Assembly: GCF_014650875.1 (NCBI RefSeq)
Contig: NZ_BMVU01000047.1
Location: 1-59,430 of the forward strand
Length of the DNA stretch: 59,430 nt
Reading direction: 5' to 3'
DNA from: Streptomyces minutiscleroticus
GTDB lineage: Bacteria; Actinomycetota; Actinomycetes; Streptomycetales; Streptomycetaceae
The position numbers were made by a program, and so were the translations under genes. Shown in pieces: positions 46,205 to 54,803 of this stretch; within the stretch, counting starts at the first letter, position 1, and each line of letters opens with the position of its first letter. The notes below the pieces were generated by a model, which saw only the letters and a program-made list of their open reading frames with translations, was not told the origin of the DNA and did not search any database.

Positions 46205-47308
46205 GTGTCGTCCCACACCGCCGCCTCAGGCCCCCGCCCGATAGCCGACGCGGCCCCGCTGTCGCTGTGCGCCCGCGAGCCGCACGTCCCCGCGGACCGG
46301 CTCGTCGCCGAGATGGTGCCGCCGCCGCGCTTCGACTCGGTCCGCTTCTCGACGTACATCCCGGACCCGGGCCGGCCGAGCCAGACCGAGGCCGTGGGGG
46401 TCCTCGAGGGTTTCGCGGCCGGGCTGGACGCGCACCGCGGCGCGGGCTCCGGGAAGCGGAGGTTCTTCGGCCTCGGCGGCGGCAGGAAGGCGGCCGCCCC
46501 GGCCGGGCCCCGCGGCGTCTACCTCGACGGCGGGTACGGCGTCGGCAAGACCCACCTGCTCGCCTCGCTGTGGCACGCGACCCCGGCCGAGCCGGAGCTG
46601 AAGGCGTTCGGCACCTTCGTGGAGCTGACCAACCTCGTCGGCGCGCTGGGCTTCCAGGAGACGGTGCGCACCCTGAGCGGCCACCGGCTGCTGTGCATCG
46701 ACGAGTTCGAGCTCGACGACCCGGGCGACACCGTCCTGGTGTCGACGCTCCTCGGCCGGCTGGTGGAGGCGGGCGTGGCGCTCGCGGCCACGTCCAACAC
46801 GCTGCCGGGCAAGCTCGGCGAGGGCCGGTTCGCGGCCGCCGACTTCCTGCGCGAGATACAGGGGCTGTCCGCGCACTTCCGCACGCTGCGCATCGACGGC
46901 GAGGACTACCGGCACCGGGGGCTGCCCGAGGCGCCGGCCCCGTTCACCGACGAGCAGGTCACGAAGGCCGCGCACGCCACCGCGGGCGCCTCGCTCGACG
47001 CCTTCCCGCACCTCCTCGACCACCTCGCCCGGGTGCACCCGAGCCGCTACGGCGCGCTCACGGACGGGATCGCGGCCGTGTGCCTCACCGACGTCCGGCC
47101 GATGCCGGACCAGTCGACGGCCCTGCGGCTGGTCGTGCTCGCCGACCGGCTGTACGACCGCGAGGTGCCGGTACTGGCCTCGGGACTGCCCTTCGACCGG
47201 CTGTTCAGCGAGGAGATGCTCAACGGCGGTTACCGGAAGAAGTACTTCCGCGCGATCTCCCGCCTCACCGCCCTGGCCCGCGACGCCAAGGGCCTGGTGG
47301 GCGACTAG
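46205..47308 (+). CDS. zapE: Cell division protein ZapE (AFG1-like ATPase)
   Basis: 367 residues. Walker A GGYGVGKTH, Walker B LLCIDEFELDD and sensor LAATSNTLP. AFG1/LACE1-family AAA+ ATPase; in E. coli ZapE acts on FtsZ. GTG 46205, divergent from the reductase gene 36 bp away. The stop TAG (47306-47308) is completed by the first base of the repeat element. Confidence 0.9.
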   Translation: MSSHTAASGPRPIADAAPLSLCAREPHVPADRLVAEMVPPPRFDSVRFSTYIPDPGRPSQTEAVGVLEGFAAGLDAHRGAGSGKRRFFGLGGGRKAAAPAGPRGVYLDGGYGVGKTHLLASLWHATPAEPELKAFGTFVELTNLVGALGFQETVRTLSGHRLLCIDEFELDDPGDTVLVSTLLGRLVEAGVALAATSNTLPGKLGEGRFAAADFLREIQGLSAHFRTLRIDGEDYRHRGLPEAPAPFTDEQVTKAAHATAGASLDAFPHLLDHLARVHPSRYGALTDGIAAVCLTDVRPMPDQSTALRLVVLADRLYDREVPVLASGLPFDRLFSEEMLNGGYRKKYFRAISRLTALARDAKGLVGD

Positions 47309-47468
47309 TGCCGTGACCGGAAGGGTTCACCGGCTCACGACGCCCGGCACGGCACCTCGCCGCGTTGTCGGAGCCACCCGAGTACGCCCGTACGAGGGCG
47401 ATCCTCCGCCTTGCGATGCACCGCACCGGACGCCGCGAGCCCACGGCAAACCTTTCCGGTCACGGCAC
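47308..47468 (+). repeat. MITE-like inverted-repeat element, copy 3 (161 bp)
   Basis: Terminal repeats GTGCCGTGACCGGAAGGGTT and the complement of AACCTTTCCGGTCACGGCAC agree at 19 of 20 positions. Both ends are flanked by TA within CTAG (47305-47308, 47468-47471), consistent with TA target duplication. Relative to the 191-bp copies it lacks about 30 internal bp. Internal CACGGCAC (47348-47355) can also pair with the left end. No coding capacity. Confidence 0.92.
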
Positions 47469-47471
47469 TAG

Positions 47472-47874
47472 AACCCGGGGAGACCCGCGCACAGCCCTGC
47501 TTCAAGGCCCGGAGAGCCCGCGCGGCGCCGGCCCCGGAGCAGGGCTTCCCCATGGCTGCCCGCGTTCGCACCGAGGACGGAACCCCCGGCGGCGGGGCCC
47601 GGCCCGGGCCGCCGTCCGGTCACCTTCGCCCCATTGCTTGTGCATATGCCAAAGGCGCAGCGTTACGTACACGGGCCTTTGCGTTCGGTGCGCGGAGATG
47701 CGGCCCGTGCGAGGGAATGCCCGCAGATGGGCGGAATTTCGCCACTGACCGCTCCCTTCAGGCTCTCTTAAGGCTGAAACGTTAAGTTAACCCTGCAAAC
47801 ACCTAAGGGCATTATCTTAATGAGCGACACTGGTGACGCCGGACGAGCGACCGGACACGACCGGAGGGGGGCGC
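47472..47874. other. 403-bp gap with promoter-like region
   Basis: No gene supported. An inverted repeat CAAAGGC (47650-47656) / GCCTTTG (47675-47681) is followed by an unusually A+T-rich stretch (47760-47820). That stretch contains the palindrome GTTAAGTTAAC (47781-47791) and a TTATCTT -10-like box, probably the promoter of the operon at 47875. Confidence 0.45.
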
Positions 47875-48267
47875 ATGCGACGCGGCACGACGGCCCGGAC
47901 CCTGTTCCCCTTCCTCGCCGCCGTCCTGCTGGCGCTGCAACTCCTCGCCCCGACCGCGTCCTTCGCGTCCGCGCACGCGCCGCCCGTGGCCTCGGCCTCG
48001 GACTCCGCCGCGCCCGACGCCGGGCGCGAGGTCGTCAACTGCGGTGAGAGCGGCCACCACTCGGGGCCCAACGGCCCGCTGCGCACCCGTGACCGGCACC
48101 GCGCCTCGGCCGACTCGGCCTCCGGCGCGCCGGTGCGCCCGCTGCTGACACGTGATCCGGCGTGCGGGCCGGTACCCCTGGCGCTCGTCGCCCACGACGA
48201 CGCCCATCGGCCGTCGAGATCGTCGACGGACCGCACCCCCGCGGCACTTCAGGTGTTCCGCTGCTGA
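47875..48267 (+). CDS. Small secreted protein upstream of carbonic anhydrase/SulP
   Basis: 130 residues. Signal peptide RTLFPFLAAVLLALQLLAPT with cleavage near ASFASA. The short mature region has VNCGESGHHSGPNGPLRTRD and ends LQVFRC. Strong site GGAGGGG before ATG 47875. Family known to me only as a Streptomyces hypothetical in this position. The two Cys could pair. Confidence 0.72.
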   Translation: MRRGTTARTLFPFLAAVLLALQLLAPTASFASAHAPPVASASDSAAPDAGREVVNCGESGHHSGPNGPLRTRDRHRASADSASGAPVRPLLTRDPACGPVPLALVAHDDAHRPSRSSTDRTPAALQVFRC

Positions 48268-48418
48268 GCTGCCCCTCGCCGGGCAGGCCGACCTGACTCC
48301 CCCACACCACGCCACGTCAGCCGAGCGCGTCGACGTGGAGTCGTGTCCGCGTGCCCGTGCATCTGCCATGTTCTCGTACACCGACGCGCCGCCAGAGGCG
48401 CGCCAGGAGGAACTGACA

Positions 48419-49009
48419 ATGCAGCCCCTCATCGATCACGCTCGCTCCTTCCGCAAGCAGTGCACAGAGCGTCCCGAGGAATTCGCCCGCCTCGCGCAGG
48501 GCCAGTCCCCGCAGGTTCTCTTCATCACCTGCTCCGACTCCCGGGTCGTCCCCGCCCTGATCACCGGGGCCCGGCCCGGTGAGCTCTTCGAACTGCGCAC
48601 CGCGGGCAACATCGTTCCCCCCTACGGTTCGCAGCAGCCCACCGGCGAGGCCGCGACCATCGAGTACGCCGTGGAGGTCCTCGGCGTCCAGGACATCGTC
48701 GTGTGCGGCCACTCGCACTGCGGCGCCGTCGGCGCGCTGGTGCGCGGCGACGACCTGACCGCCGTCCCCGCCGTGCGGGACTGGCTCGCGCACGCGGCGC
48801 CCCGCCCCGACGGCGCCCCCGGGGACCCGGCCGTGGCCGAGGCCGTGCAGAGCCACGTCCTGACGCAGCTGCTGCGGCTGCGCTCCTACCCCTGTGTCGA
48901 ACAGCGCCTGAACGACGGCCGGCTGCGCATGCACGGCTGGTTCTACGAGGTCCACACCGGTTCCGTACTGGCCCACGACGGCCCGTCCGACTCCTTCCTC
49001 GAGCTGTGA
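48419..49009 (+). CDS. Beta-class carbonic anhydrase
   Basis: 196 residues. Zinc ligands CSDSR and GHSHCGAV (Cys, His, Cys plus the Asp/Arg dyad), and ELRTAGNIVPPYG. Interconverts CO2 and bicarbonate in the cytoplasm. ATG 48419 follows AGGAGG by 8 bases. Stop overlaps the SulP start as GTGA. Confidence 0.94.
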   Translation: MQPLIDHARSFRKQCTERPEEFARLAQGQSPQVLFITCSDSRVVPALITGARPGELFELRTAGNIVPPYGSQQPTGEAATIEYAVEVLGVQDIVVCGHSHCGAVGALVRGDDLTAVPAVRDWLAHAAPRPDGAPGDPAVAEAVQSHVLTQLLRLRSYPCVEQRLNDGRLRMHGWFYEVHTGSVLAHDGPSDSFLEL

Positions 49010-50466
49010 GCCGGGAGATGCGGTTCCCCCACCTGCGGCAGGACTTCGCCGCCTCGCTCGTGGTCTTCCTCGTCGCCCTGCCGCTGTGCGTGGGCGTCGC
49101 CGTCGCCTCCGGCGTCCCGGCCGAGGTCGGCCTGGTCACCGGCATCGTGGGCGGCCTGGTCGTCGGCATGCTGCCCGGCAGCAGCCTCCAGGTCTCGGGC
49201 CCGGCCGCGGGCCTGACCGTGCTCGTCTTCGAGGCCGTGCAGTCCTACGGCCTGGCCATGCTCGGCGTGCTGGTCCTGGTGACCGGCCTGCTGCAGCTCG
49301 CCATGGGCGCCCTGAGGCTGGGGCGCTGGTTCCGGGCCATATCCGTCTCGGTCGTGGAGGGCATGCTGGCCGGCATCGGCCTCGTGCTCATCGCCGGGCA
49401 GCTGTACTCGGCGGCCGGCATGGAGGCGCCCGCCTCCGGCATCGACAAGATCACGGGCCTGCCCGGGGCGCTCGTCGAGGCCGCCGGGAGCGGCGAGGCG
49501 CTGTGGTCCCTCGCCATCGGCGCGGGCACGGTCGCCGTGATGGTGCTGTGGAACAAGCTGCCGGCCAGGTGGCGGGCGGTCCCCGGCGCACTCGCGGCGG
49601 TCGTCCTGGCCACGCTCGTCACGCTGCTGCTGGACCCGCCGGTGGCCAAGGTGGAGGTGCAGGGCCTCCTCGGCTCCATCCAGCCGCCGGGCCTCGACGC
49701 CTTCGGCGAGCTGGCGAACCCCGGCGTGATCGGGACCGTGCTGGCGTTCACGCTGATCGCCTCGGCGGAGAGCCTGTTCAGCGCGGCCGCCGTGGACCGG
49801 CTGCACGACGGTCCGCGCACCGAGTACGACAAGGAGCTGATGGCCCAGGGCGCGGGCAACACCGTGTCCGGGATGCTCGGCGCGCTGCCGATGACCGCGG
49901 TGATCGTGCGCAGCTCGGCCAATGTGGCGGCGGGCGCGCGCACCAAGGCCTCGCGCGTGCTGCACGGTGTGTGGCTGCTGCTGTTCGCGGCGCTGCTGCC
50001 GAGCGCGCTGGCACTGATCCCGCTGCCGGCGCTGGCCGGCATCCTGGTGCACGCGGGCTGGAAGCTCATCCCGCTGCGCTCGATCGCCAAGCTGTGGCGC
50101 GAGCACCGGGGCGAGGCGCTGATCCTGGTCGTCACGGCCGTGTCCATCGTCGCGGTCAACATGTTCGAGGGCGTCCTGATCGGTCTGGCCCTGTCGGTGG
50201 TCAAGACCGCCTGGGATGCCTCGCACGTCCGCCTGGACGTCACCGACGAGGGTACCGGCCCGATCACGGCCCACCTGTCGGGCAACGCCACCTTCCTGCG
50301 GCTGCCGAAGATCCTGGACAGCCTGGAGGCCCTGCCGCAGGACCGCCCGGTGGAGCTGGACCTGTCCGGCCTGCACCACCTGGACCACGCCTGCCGCACC
50401 GCCCTGGAGAACTGGGCGGAACGGCACAGCCGCTCCGAGGTGGGACCGGTGAAGATGACCGTGTGA
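49006..50466 (+). CDS. SulP-family anion transporter with STAS domain
   Basis: 486 residues, about 11 membrane segments beginning FAASLVVFLVALPLCVGVAV, then a C-terminal STAS-like domain (LSGNATFLRLPKILDSLEAL). GTG 49006 overlaps the carbonic anhydrase stop; ATG 49018 is an alternative. Pairing with carbonic anhydrase suggests bicarbonate rather than sulfate as substrate, as for BicA-type SulP proteins; inference only. Confidence 0.9.
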   Translation: MSREMRFPHLRQDFAASLVVFLVALPLCVGVAVASGVPAEVGLVTGIVGGLVVGMLPGSSLQVSGPAAGLTVLVFEAVQSYGLAMLGVLVLVTGLLQLAMGALRLGRWFRAISVSVVEGMLAGIGLVLIAGQLYSAAGMEAPASGIDKITGLPGALVEAAGSGEALWSLAIGAGTVAVMVLWNKLPARWRAVPGALAAVVLATLVTLLLDPPVAKVEVQGLLGSIQPPGLDAFGELANPGVIGTVLAFTLIASAESLFSAAAVDRLHDGPRTEYDKELMAQGAGNTVSGMLGALPMTAVIVRSSANVAAGARTKASRVLHGVWLLLFAALLPSALALIPLPALAGILVHAGWKLIPLRSIAKLWREHRGEALILVVTAVSIVAVNMFEGVLIGLALSVVKTAWDASHVRLDVTDEGTGPITAHLSGNATFLRLPKILDSLEALPQDRPVELDLSGLHHLDHACRTALENWAERHSRSEVGPVKMTV

Positions 50467-50585
50467 CCGGTGCGCGGACGACCGTACGGCCGGTGGCACG
50501 GACGACCGTGCGACCGGCGTGCGGACGACCGTGCGACGGGCGTGCGGACGACCGTGTGACCGTGGCGCGGACGACCGTGTGACGG
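50454..50585 (+). repeat. 23-bp tandem repeat starting in the sulP 3' end
   Basis: Five units, one of 24 bp, of the type GACGACCGTGCGACCGGCGT start at 50477, 50501, 50524, 50547 and 50570 (the last partial). A diverged first unit at 50454-50476 includes the stop codon of sulP. The 312-bp gap to 50778 otherwise holds only the hairpin below and a promoter-like region. Confidence 0.85.
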
Positions 50586-50628
50586 ACGCGGATGGCCTCC
50601 GGTCACCGGTCGGAGCACCGCGGGATCG

Positions 50629-50668
50629 CGGGACGCCCGCGGAGCGATGCGCTCCGCGGGCGTTCCCG
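50629..50668. terminator. Strong hairpin downstream of sulP
   Basis: CGGGACGCCCGCGGAGCG pairs with CGCTCCGCGGGCGTTCCCG around an ATG loop (50647-50649) with a single bulged base. Probable terminator of the carbonic anhydrase-SulP operon. Confidence 0.75.
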
Positions 50669-50778
50669 TTTCCGCGCGGGGACGGGGACGCCGCGTTGCG
50701 CGCGCGGTTCCCCCGAGTTCCACTGCGTGATACACACAGCCGGGTCACAGTCCTGTCCGCCAGCAGGAAGGTCGCCCC

Positions 50779-52140
50779 ATGTCCACAACACGACGTCAAG
50801 TGCTCGCCCGCTCCGGCGCCCTGGGAGTGGGCATCGCGTTCACCGGAGCCCTGTCCGAGCTGTTCGCCGGGACGGCGAGCGCGCTGGGCCGCTCCGGATA
50901 CGGCCCCCTGGTGACCGACCCGAAGGGCCTGCTCGATCTGCCGGAAGGTTTCCGCTACACGGTCCTGTCCCGCGAGGGCGACCCACTGCGCTCCGGCGAG
51001 GGACCGGTCCCGAGCAACCACGACGGCATGGCGGCCTTCGCCGGCAGACACGGCCGCGTCCACCTGGTGCGCAACCACGAGAACCGCAACACCGCGAAGA
51101 TCCCCGTCCCGGCCGTCGAGGGCCTCACCTACGACCCGGCGGGCAAGGGCGGCTGTACGGCCCTGACGCTCGACGGGCGCAACAGGGTCCTCGGGGAGCG
51201 GGTCGCGATCGCCGGTACGGCCGTCAACTGCGCGGGCGGCCCCACCCCGTGGGGTACCTGGCTGACCTGCGAGGAGACCGAGGACAAGGCCGGCACGAAC
51301 GGCTACACCAAGGACCACGGCTTCATCTTCGAGGTGGACCCCGTCGACCCGCGCCGCAGCGGCGCCGTACCGCTGACCGCGATGGGGCGCTTCCAGCACG
51401 AGGCGATCGCCGTCGACCCCGAGCGCGGCGTCGTCTACGAGACCGAGGACGCCTTCGAGCGGCCCTTCGGCCTCTTCTACCGCTTCCTGCCCGAACGCCC
51501 CGGGGGCGGGCCCGGTTCGCTGCGGGCGGGCGGCCGGCTGCAGGCCATGCGCGTCCCGGACGTGCCCGACCTGTCCTCGATCCAGGAGACCGGCGCGTCC
51601 TTCGAGGGCGTCGAGTGGGTGGACGTACCGGACCCGCTGGCCGCCGGGACCCCCATCCGCCTCCAGGACTTCGGCCCGAAGGGCATCACGCACGCGCAGA
51701 AGCTGGAGGGCTGCTACTGGGGCGGCTCGTGCGTGTACTTCGTCTCCTCCTTCGCCCGCAGCGCGGAGGGCTCGGCCGCCGACCACTACGGCCAGATCTG
51801 GCGCTACGACCCGCGGCGGCGCCGGCTGACCCTGGTGATCGTCTTCGGCCCCGACACCGACGTGCAACTGCCCGGCGAGTCCCCCGACAACATCTGCCTC
51901 GCCCCCAGCGGCGGCCTGATGGTCTGCGAGGACGGCAACGGCGCCCAGCACGTCTTCGGCGTGACCCGGCGCGGCGAGGTGTACGCGATGGCCCGCGGCC
52001 GGCAGAACCTCGGCACCGAGGAGGCCCCGGAGTGGGGTGAGTTCGCGGGCGTCACGTTCTCGCCGGACGGCCACACGATGTTCGTGAACTGCTACAAGCC
52101 CGGCACGACGTTCGCGGTGACGGGCCCCTGGCGGAGGTAG
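50779..52140 (+). CDS. PhoX-like/DUF839 secreted protein (Tat)
   Basis: 453 residues. Tat signal TTRRQVLARSG then a hydrophobic stretch. Mature part with LVRNHENRN, GPTPWGTWLTCEET, FQHEAIAVDPE and PDNICLAPSGGLMVCEDG is the DUF839/PhoX beta-propeller family, including Ca/Fe alkaline phosphatases. Exported folded; phosphatase activity is plausible. ATG 50779 after CAGGAAGG. Confidence 0.86.
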   Translation: MSTTRRQVLARSGALGVGIAFTGALSELFAGTASALGRSGYGPLVTDPKGLLDLPEGFRYTVLSREGDPLRSGEGPVPSNHDGMAAFAGRHGRVHLVRNHENRNTAKIPVPAVEGLTYDPAGKGGCTALTLDGRNRVLGERVAIAGTAVNCAGGPTPWGTWLTCEETEDKAGTNGYTKDHGFIFEVDPVDPRRSGAVPLTAMGRFQHEAIAVDPERGVVYETEDAFERPFGLFYRFLPERPGGGPGSLRAGGRLQAMRVPDVPDLSSIQETGASFEGVEWVDVPDPLAAGTPIRLQDFGPKGITHAQKLEGCYWGGSCVYFVSSFARSAEGSAADHYGQIWRYDPRRRRLTLVIVFGPDTDVQLPGESPDNICLAPSGGLMVCEDGNGAQHVFGVTRRGEVYAMARGRQNLGTEEAPEWGEFAGVTFSPDGHTMFVNCYKPGTTFAVTGPWRR

Positions 52141-52319
52141 CCGGCCGGGAGACCGGCACGGACGAGGGACCGGCACGGACGGACGAACGGAGGCGGGACC
52201 CGGCCGCGGCGGGGGGGCGGATCGAGGCCGGGGGCGGGACGGCGGGCAGGACGGGAGCCGGGCGACACCGGAGCCGCGACCTGCCCGGATATCCCTTTTC
52301 GTCCGGTTAATGTCACTCG

Positions 52320-53186
52320 GTGAACAGTCTCGTCCGAAGAGTCACCGCCGCCTGCCTCCTCGGTGCCGCGGTCGCCGCGTGCGGCGGCCACGGCACCACC
52401 GCCCCCGCCCAGCGGCCGGAGCGGCGCGCCACCGCCGCGGGCCCGGCGCCCTCGCTCGCGCCCGGCCCCACCGGCCTCGCCCCCGTCTTCGCCCACGGCC
52501 CCCGCCGGGAGAAGGCCGTCGCGCTCACCTTCGACGCCGACATGACCGCCGGCCAGGGGGCACGGGCCGCGGCCGGCGAGCGCTTCGACAACCCGCGGCT
52601 CGTCGCGACCCTGCGGCGGCTGAAGGTCGCCTCGACCGTGTTCATGACCGGCCGGTGGGCCGAGGAGTACCCGGAGCAGGCCCGCGCCATCGGCCGCGAC
52701 CCGCTCTTCGAGGTCGCCAACCACTCGTACAGCCATTACGCCTTCACCGCCGACTGCCACGGGCTGCCGACCGTGCCGGGGAGACGGATGCGCTCGGAGG
52801 TGGAGCGGGCCTTCGCCGCCTTCCGCGCGGCGGGCGTCGAGCACGCGATGCCGTACTTCCGCTTCCCCGGCGGCTGCTACGACCGGCGGGCGCTGCGGAG
52901 GCTGGGCACGGCGGGCGTGACCGCCGTGCAGTGGGACGTGGTCAGCGGGGACGCGTTCGCGAAGGACGCCGACGCGGTGGCCCAACAGGTGCTGGACGGG
53001 GTGCGCCCCGGCTCGGTCGTCGTCATGCACTGCACGCGCAGCGCCGCGCCCGCCACCGAGCGCGCCGTGCGGACGGTCGTGCCCGAGCTGCGCGAGCGCG
53101 GGTACCGGTTCGTGAAGGTGTCCGAGCTGATCGGGGCGGCGGACCGGGACCGACGGGACCGCCGGGGCCGTCACACGGCGTCGTGA
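52320..53186 (+). CDS. Polysaccharide deacetylase-family lipoprotein (NodB domain)
   Basis: 288 residues. Lipobox VAAC (Cys21). NodB motifs: LTFDADMT, NHSYSHYAF, YFRFPGGCYD and QWDVVSGD, so metal site intact. Probably acts on cell-wall or extracellular amino-sugar polymer. GTG 52320 has no obvious ribosome binding site. Confidence 0.87.
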   Translation: MNSLVRRVTAACLLGAAVAACGGHGTTAPAQRPERRATAAGPAPSLAPGPTGLAPVFAHGPRREKAVALTFDADMTAGQGARAAAGERFDNPRLVATLRRLKVASTVFMTGRWAEEYPEQARAIGRDPLFEVANHSYSHYAFTADCHGLPTVPGRRMRSEVERAFAAFRAAGVEHAMPYFRFPGGCYDRRALRRLGTAGVTAVQWDVVSGDAFAKDADAVAQQVLDGVRPGSVVVMHCTRSAAPATERAVRTVVPELRERGYRFVKVSELIGAADRDRRDRRGRHTAS

Positions 53187-53239
53187 GGCCCCGTTCCGCC
53201 CGGCGGCCGGTACCGCGGCGGCGGATCTACGCTGGAGAC

Positions 53240-53506
53240 ATGAGCGAGGAGCACGACACCCGCGACCACGACGAGCGCGGTGGACGCGACGCCCGCGGCG
53301 ACCACGACTACTGCGGCACCGCCGGCGTCCCGGCGCCGCCGTGGGGGTCCCCCCGCGCCGTCCGGGCGGCGGAGGACGACGGGCCGCCCCACGCCGAGTG
53401 CGTGCTGTGCCGCGAGCCCACCGAGTACCCGGAGTCGTACAAGGGCATCACGCTGTGCCCGGCCTGCGCGTGGCAGGAGGCCCAGCGCAGCGCCTGCTCC
53501 GGGTGA
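53240..53506 (+). CDS. Small Cys-rich hypothetical protein
   Basis: 88 residues. Charged N-terminus (MSEEHDTRDHDERGG), then ECVLCREPTEYPESYKG and LCPACAW, two CxxC pairs likely to bind zinc. ATG 53240 after CTGGAGAC. Function unknown. Confidence 0.7.
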   Translation: MSEEHDTRDHDERGGRDARGDHDYCGTAGVPAPPWGSPRAVRAAEDDGPPHAECVLCREPTEYPESYKGITLCPACAWQEAQRSACSG

Positions 53507-53565
53507 GGGGACCGGGCGCTCCGGGCGGCGGACCGGACCGATCTTGCGACTGGCAGACTGGAGGG

Positions 53566-54366
53566 GTGAGCAGCGAGCAGACTCCCGCCGTCGACGCCCC
53601 CGGCGCCGCTTCCGCCCCCGGCGACGGCCCCTCCCAGGACGGCCCCTCCCAGGACAGCCCGTTCCGCGACGGGCGCACCGCGCGCGACGAGGCGCCGCAG
53701 TTCGTGCTGCCGCTGGTCGTACGGATCGAGCGGGCCGCTCCCCCGGCGCGCACGGACGCGCTGGAGACGGCAGCCCGGGCCGTCCTGGTCGTCCTGAGCG
53801 ACGAGCGGTCGCTGGGCGAGGGCGAGTGGGCGCGGGCGATGCGCGACTGGCAGGACGCGCGCATCCGCAAGGTGGTGCGGCGGGCGCGCGGCGCCGAGTG
53901 GCGGCGCGCGGAGGCCCTGCCCGGCATCACGGTCACCGGGAGCGCGGAGAACGCCGCCGAGGTGCGGGTCTTCCCGCCGGTCCCGCTGGACGGCTGGCCC
54001 AAGGACCTGGCCCGGCTCCAGGTCTCCGGCACCGACCTCGACGACCCGGAGCCGCCCGCGCCCGCCGACCCGGCCGCGCCGGTGCTCTGGCTGAGCCCCG
54101 ACCTCGACATGTCGGCGGGCAAGGCCATGGCGCAGGCGGGGCACGGCGCCCAGCTGGCGTGGTGGGAGCTGTCCGACGAGGAGCGCGCGGCCTGGCGCGC
54201 GGCGGGCTTCCCGCTCGCGGTGCGCACCGCCGAGCCCGGCCGGTGGGCCGAGCTGGTGGCGAGCGGCCTGCCGGTGGTCCGCGACGCGGGCTTCACCGAG
54301 ATCGCCCCGGGTTCCTGCACGGTGGTCGCCGACCACCCCGCCCTGCGCCGCGGCGCGGCCGCCTGA
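53566..54366 (+). CDS. Peptidyl-tRNA hydrolase II-like protein (PTH2)
   Basis: 266 residues. The C-terminal PTH2-type domain contains LSPDLDMSAGKAMAQAGHGA (Lys, Gln and His typical of the active site). The N-terminal 150 residues are an actinobacterial extension with a DGPSQ repeat. GTG 53566 directly follows GGAGG; a slightly different start is possible. Probably recycles peptidyl-tRNA, but archaeal-type activity is not proven here. Confidence 0.82.
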   Translation: MSSEQTPAVDAPGAASAPGDGPSQDGPSQDSPFRDGRTARDEAPQFVLPLVVRIERAAPPARTDALETAARAVLVVLSDERSLGEGEWARAMRDWQDARIRKVVRRARGAEWRRAEALPGITVTGSAENAAEVRVFPPVPLDGWPKDLARLQVSGTDLDDPEPPAPADPAAPVLWLSPDLDMSAGKAMAQAGHGAQLAWWELSDEERAAWRAAGFPLAVRTAEPGRWAELVASGLPVVRDAGFTEIAPGSCTVVADHPALRRGAAA

Positions 54367-54803
54367 CCGCCGGGCCGGGCGGACGGACCGGGCGCGCGGC
54401 CTCTCCGGCCCGTGCCGTGCCAGGGCGCGCCTCCGGCCGGGCCGTTTGAACATCACCGCCGCCGGGTGCGTATCTTCCGGCGGCGGTCCGGCGGTGTCGT
54501 CCGGGCCCGGCGGCGGTCCGTTCTCCCCGGGAGGTCCGTGTGCGGCGGCGTGCCGACGGTTCGGCCCTCGCCATCGCGGCCCCGGTCGCCACCGACCGTC
54601 CCGGGCCCGGCGGGGACCCGGCCGCCCCGTCGCGGTGAGCGGGGTCCGGGAAGCGGCGAGCAGGAGGCGCACGGTGCGCAGCGGGCCGCGGGAACCTCAG
54701 ATGTTGCTCTGAAGGTCCCGGGCAGTGGGTTCGGCGCGCGGCGGACCGGCGATGACACCGTCACGCGGCGGGCGGGGGAACCGCCGCGCGGAAGGAGGGG
54801 ACG
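54367..54803. other. 437-bp gap before the MNIO gene
   Basis: One frame (TTG 54446 to stop 54712, 88 codons) has a Cys- and Gly-rich start (NITAAGCVSSGGG, GGPCAAACRR), but poor codon evidence and no ribosome binding site. A hairpin with 10-bp arms (CGCGCGGCGG / CCGCCGCGCG) lies at about 54734-54790. Nothing else supported. Confidence 0.4.

Noticed and set aside
50706..50725. Pho-box-like pair GTTCCCC...GTTCCAC before the PhoX-like gene
   Set aside because: The two half-sites are spaced 10 rather than 11 bp and match the GTTCACC consensus poorly; not enough to call.
53338..53362. GTGGGGGTCCCCCC in the small Cys-rich gene as a fourth element copy
   Set aside because: Only a short palindrome shared with the interior of the MITE-like elements; no terminal repeats around it.
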